Below are positions 6,613-9,686 of a stretch of DNA of 9,686 bases, one piece after another; position 1 is the stretch's first letter; each line of letters starts with the position of its first letter. The translations under genes and the position numbers were made by a program. The stretch is from positions 1-9,686 of the forward strand of contig CALAAN010000061.1 of NCBI GenBank assembly GCA_937884915.1. Direction: 5' to 3'. Under the pieces are notes generated by a model, which made no database searches, was not told the DNA's origin, and was given only the letters and a program-made list of their open reading frames with translations. The stretch is from an uncultured Oscillibacter sp. Its GTDB lineage: Bacteria; Bacillota; Clostridia; Oscillospirales; Oscillospiraceae.

Positions 6613-9600
6613 ATGATTTTTCGCAAACCATCCGATCACGCGCCGCATGTCACCATCTTCAATACGATCCTGCGCTCCATGCTCTGGATTTTGTTCATCG
6701 AGATCGCGCTGCTCGTCGGCATCCTCTATCTCTGCCATATCAACACGAGTCTTGAACAGAACGCCGTCGACATTTTGCAGATGCAGACGGATAACCGCCA
6801 GAACTATCTGCAAAGCCAGATGCTTGAGGCGCAGGACCTCTCGTCGCTCTCCGGCAAGATCAACGCCACGGCGCAGGCCATGCTCGACGACGGAGAGATC
6901 AGCCTTGACACGCTGGATGGCAGCAACGACGCCGCTTCTCCCCTGCTGCTTGAGATCGGCGACAGCCTGATCTCGTCGATGCGACACCGCCCCGTCACCG
7001 GCATTTTTGTCGTGCTCAACACGCACGATCTCGACACGCGCGAAAAGGGCGAGGCGCTGCCCTGCCTTTACCTGCGCGACCTTGATCCCGACTCTTCCCC
7101 CTCGCAGCGCAATTCCGATCTTCTGCTCGTGCGCGCACCCGTGCAGGTCGTGCAGTCGCTCCACATTGCGACCGACACGAGCTGGACGCCCTCGATCAAC
7201 TACGAGGCAAACGGCAGCAGCGGCCTTCTCTACCCCGTCTTCCAGGCCGCCTACCACGGAAACGGCGAGCTGGACGCTGCGGATTACGGCCACTGGACAT
7301 CCTCGCCCTACACGCTCTCCGGCGACGATCACTCCGCCATCGCCTATACCATTCCGCTTATTTTAGACGACGGCACGGCCTACGGCGTGCTCGGCGTCGA
7401 AATTCTCGAAAGCTATCTGCAAACCCTGCTGCCGGGCACCGAGCTGCAAAACGGCAGCTCGGGGACATATCTTCTCGGCGTCACGCCGAACACGGCTGAC
7501 GGCAAAACCGACCTTGCCGTCAAGGTCATCTCCTACTCCGCCGCCGCAAACGCGCCGCAGAGCGCCTACGATCAGGCGCTGCTGCTCGAGCCGTCGGAGC
7601 GCGGCGGGTACGAGATGGGCTCTGTCCTCTTCCGCAGCCACGCCGCGGTGGTGCCGCTCTCGCTCTACAACCGCAACGCACCGTTCTCCAATGAGCAGAT
7701 GCTGCTCATCGGCACGGTGCCGGAGTCGTCGCTCTACGCCTTTTCCGCTTATGTGGTGCGGCTTTTGATCATTGCGGTGCTCGTCGTGCTCATCGCCGGT
7801 CTTTTCAGCAGCCTTGTGCTGGCGCGCAAGCTCTCGCGCCCGATCTCGCACCTTTCCGACGAGGTCGCGCACGCGCGCGAAAGCCGCAGCGCCATTCCCA
7901 CGCTCTCCCCGACCGGCATCATCGAGCTCGACCAGTTCTCCGCCGCGCTCACGCAGCTCGGACGCGAGGTGGTCGACTCCTCGACCAAATTCCTGCGCAT
8001 CATGGACATGGCGAGTGTGGAGCTCGGCGGCTACGAGCTGCGCTCCCAGCCGGACAGCTTCTATGTCACCGACAATTTCTTCGACCTTCTCGGCATGTCC
8101 GGCGTCGACGCGAGCGACCTGACGGCACACGATTTCCGCGGCCTTTTGCAGCGCTTTGAGCGCTCGTGTCCTCACACCCCCGCGCCCGACGGCGCGATGC
8201 TCTACCACATCCGCCTGCCGGATGGCAAAGAGCGCTACCTTCGCATCGAGACGACGCACGAGGACGGCGCGCAGGTCGGCCTTGCCGAAGATGTCACCAC
8301 CACCGCGCTTGAAAAGCGGCGCATCGAGCACGAGCGCGACTACGACACGCTCACAGGCCTCTACAACCGCCGCGCGTTCCACCGCATCTGCACCGAGCTT
8401 TTCCATTCGCCCGATAAGCTCGGCCATGCGGCGCTTCTGATGTTCGACCTCGACAACCTCAAGCAGACGAACGACACGTTTGGCCACGACTGGGGCGACG
8501 AATACATCCGCCGCACAGGCGAATGCTTTGCCAGGAATGCTCCAGCGCGCACCGTCTGCGCGCGCATCAGCGGCGATGAGTTTAACGTGCTCTTCTACGG
8601 CTACGACGATCAGGATACGCTGCGTACAGACATCCGTGCGCTGAAAGCCACCCTCGAGCAGTCTGTCGTCCAGCTTCCCAGCGGACGCGAGCTGCGCGTG
8701 AGCGTCTCTGGCGGTGTTGCGTGGTATCCCGAGAGCAGTACCAATCTTATCACGCTGCGAAAATACGCGGACTTTGCCATGTATCAGGTCAAGCACTCGC
8801 GCAAGGGCGAGCTGCTGGAATTCGACCCCGAGGTCTACCGCGCCGACCGACAGGAAAGCCGCTGCCGTGAGGAGTTCCACCGCCTCATCAACGAAGAGCT
8901 TATCTCCTACCATTTCCAGCCCATCATCAATGCGAAAGACGGCAGCGTCTTCGCCTATGAAGCGCTCATGCGCGTGGATCTTCCCACGCTGCATTCCCCG
9001 ACCGACGTGCTGCGGCTCGCGCGCGAGGAAAACTGCCTGCACGAGGTCGAGCGCATCACATTTTTCCGCTCGGCGGAAGCGTATCAGGCGCTTGAAAGCG
9101 CCGGAATGGTCGCGCCCGGCGCGCTGCTGTTCGTCAACTCGATTGCAAGCCAGTACCTGAATCCCGACGAACTTGCGGAATACTCCGCGCGCTATGCCTC
9201 GATCCTGCCGCGCATCGTCATCGAGATCACGGAGGAAGAGGGGCTTGACCCCAAGGCGCTGCGCATCAAGCAGAGCATCCCCGGCAGCTCCGGCGCATTC
9301 GCGCTCGACGACTACGGCAGCGGCTACAGCAACGAGCGCAGTCTTCTCGAGCTCTCACCCAACTACATCAAGATCGACCTCTCCATCATCCGCGGCATTG
9401 ACACCGATGCCAACAAGCGCCAGATCGTGTCGAACACCGTGTCCTACGCGCACCAGCGCGGCATGAAGGTCGTGGCCGAGGGTCTTGAGACCGCGGACGA
9501 GGTGCGCACCGTGCTTTCGCTCGGCGTCGACCTTTTGCAGGGCTTCTTCCTCGCGGTGCCGCAAGCTGAACCCGGCGGCGCGAGCAAAGAAAGTCTCGCC

Positions 9601-9657
9601 GTCATCGCCGAGATGCACGGCCAGAGCGACGAGAGTCAGATCTCGGACAAACAGTAA
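6613..9657 (+). CDS. Membrane sensor with extracytoplasmic domain, PAS, GGDEF and EAL (c-di-GMP turnover)
   Basis: This bifunctional c-di-GMP enzyme is anchored in the cytoplasmic membrane (1014 residues). TM1 is about 21-42 and TM2 about 380-404; the roughly 335 residues between them look like a double-Cache-type sensor (VLGVEILESYL is typical). A HAMP-like linker follows (ARKLSRPISHLSDEV), then a PAS-like domain near 457-570. The GGDEF domain, about 577-735, has metal ligand D612 and N620, with the active loop as SGDEF (653-657). The inhibitory RxxD site is missing (PART at that place). The EAL domain, about 755-990, keeps the expected residues: E783 (EALMR), N842, E871, D899-D900, K920, E956 and Q976. 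Both activities look possible, the phosphodiesterase more securely. The start follows GAGG by seven bases, 36 bases after the lipoprotein stop. Its outside domain is the obvious docking partner for that lipoprotein. Confidence 0.93.
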   Translation: MIFRKPSDHAPHVTIFNTILRSMLWILFIEIALLVGILYLCHINTSLEQNAVDILQMQTDNRQNYLQSQMLEAQDLSSLSGKINATAQAMLDDGEISLDTLDGSNDAASPLLLEIGDSLISSMRHRPVTGIFVVLNTHDLDTREKGEALPCLYLRDLDPDSSPSQRNSDLLLVRAPVQVVQSLHIATDTSWTPSINYEANGSSGLLYPVFQAAYHGNGELDAADYGHWTSSPYTLSGDDHSAIAYTIPLILDDGTAYGVLGVEILESYLQTLLPGTELQNGSSGTYLLGVTPNTADGKTDLAVKVISYSAAANAPQSAYDQALLLEPSERGGYEMGSVLFRSHAAVVPLSLYNRNAPFSNEQMLLIGTVPESSLYAFSAYVVRLLIIAVLVVLIAGLFSSLVLARKLSRPISHLSDEVAHARESRSAIPTLSPTGIIELDQFSAALTQLGREVVDSSTKFLRIMDMASVELGGYELRSQPDSFYVTDNFFDLLGMSGVDASDLTAHDFRGLLQRFERSCPHTPAPDGAMLYHIRLPDGKERYLRIETTHEDGAQVGLAEDVTTTALEKRRIEHERDYDTLTGLYNRRAFHRICTELFHSPDKLGHAALLMFDLDNLKQTNDTFGHDWGDEYIRRTGECFARNAPARTVCARISGDEFNVLFYGYDDQDTLRTDIRALKATLEQSVVQLPSGRELRVSVSGGVAWYPESSTNLITLRKYADFAMYQVKHSRKGELLEFDPEVYRADRQESRCREEFHRLINEELISYHFQPIINAKDGSVFAYEALMRVDLPTLHSPTDVLRLAREENCLHEVERITFFRSAEAYQALESAGMVAPGALLFVNSIASQYLNPDELAEYSARYASILPRIVIEITEEEGLDPKALRIKQSIPGSSGAFALDDYGSGYSNERSLLELSPNYIKIDLSIIRGIDTDANKRQIVSNTVSYAHQRGMKVVAEGLETADEVRTVLSLGVDLLQGFFLAVPQAEPGGASKESLAVIAEMHGQSDESQISDKQ

Positions 9658-9686
9658 ATAAGTAAGCGTCAAACCACCCCGCGGAT

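Noticed and set aside
5719..7332. 537-residue open frame on the minus strand
   Set aside because: Antisense to the lipoprotein and sensor genes, which have clear domains; arises from GC-rich codon bias, with no recognisable protein.
7363..9042. 559-residue open frame on the minus strand
   Set aside because: Antisense shadow of the PAS-GGDEF-EAL coding region; composition is rich in Arg, Ala and Val with no domain pattern.

Overview
The window looks like part of a GC-rich Clostridia genome (Bacillota, perhaps a gut Oscillospirales-type lineage). The grounds are a Gram-positive-style lipoprotein solute-binding protein, a simple type IV pilus assembly set, strong GGAGG-type ribosome binding sites, sigmaA-type promoter spacing, and the mix of receiver/HD-GYP and sensory GGDEF-EAL proteins. 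The lineage is inferred from protein style, not from a marker gene.

Layout. Left half, minus strand: pilB (assembly ATPase, 3115-1418), pilC (platform protein, 1381-173) and the broken start of a type IV prepilin gene (93 to the window edge). The middle, 3116-3576, is an AT-rich divergent intergenic region. It holds a near-consensus pilB promoter whose -35 box lies inside a palindrome, and a plus-strand intrinsic terminator about 70 bases before the next gene. Right half, plus strand: a receiver/HD-GYP response regulator (3577-5076), a solute-binding lipoprotein with one frameshift (5129-6576), and a 1014-residue membrane sensor with PAS, GGDEF and EAL domains (6613-9657).

How the genes fit together. 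The rightward operon encodes one likely c-di-GMP synthase/phosphodiesterase and one c-di-GMP phosphodiesterase. The leftward operon encodes a PilB whose N-terminus carries two tandem MshEN-type c-di-GMP-binding motifs. The window therefore appears to hold input (lipoprotein plus extracytoplasmic sensor domain), synthesis, two degradation activities and the effector of one second-messenger circuit controlling pilus assembly. The solute-binding protein has no ABC permease or ATPase beside it in the window, so a sensory role resembling the NspS-MbaA pair of Vibrio cholerae is the most interesting hypothesis.

Caveats. Three genes carry lesions. The prepilin has a frameshift and an apparent 9-residue deletion, the HD-GYP gene has ACG where its start codon should be, and the solute-binding gene has a frameshift in an A run. 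Both frameshifts are explained by an A5 tract reading as A4, so sequencing or assembly error must be excluded before calling them pseudogenes.
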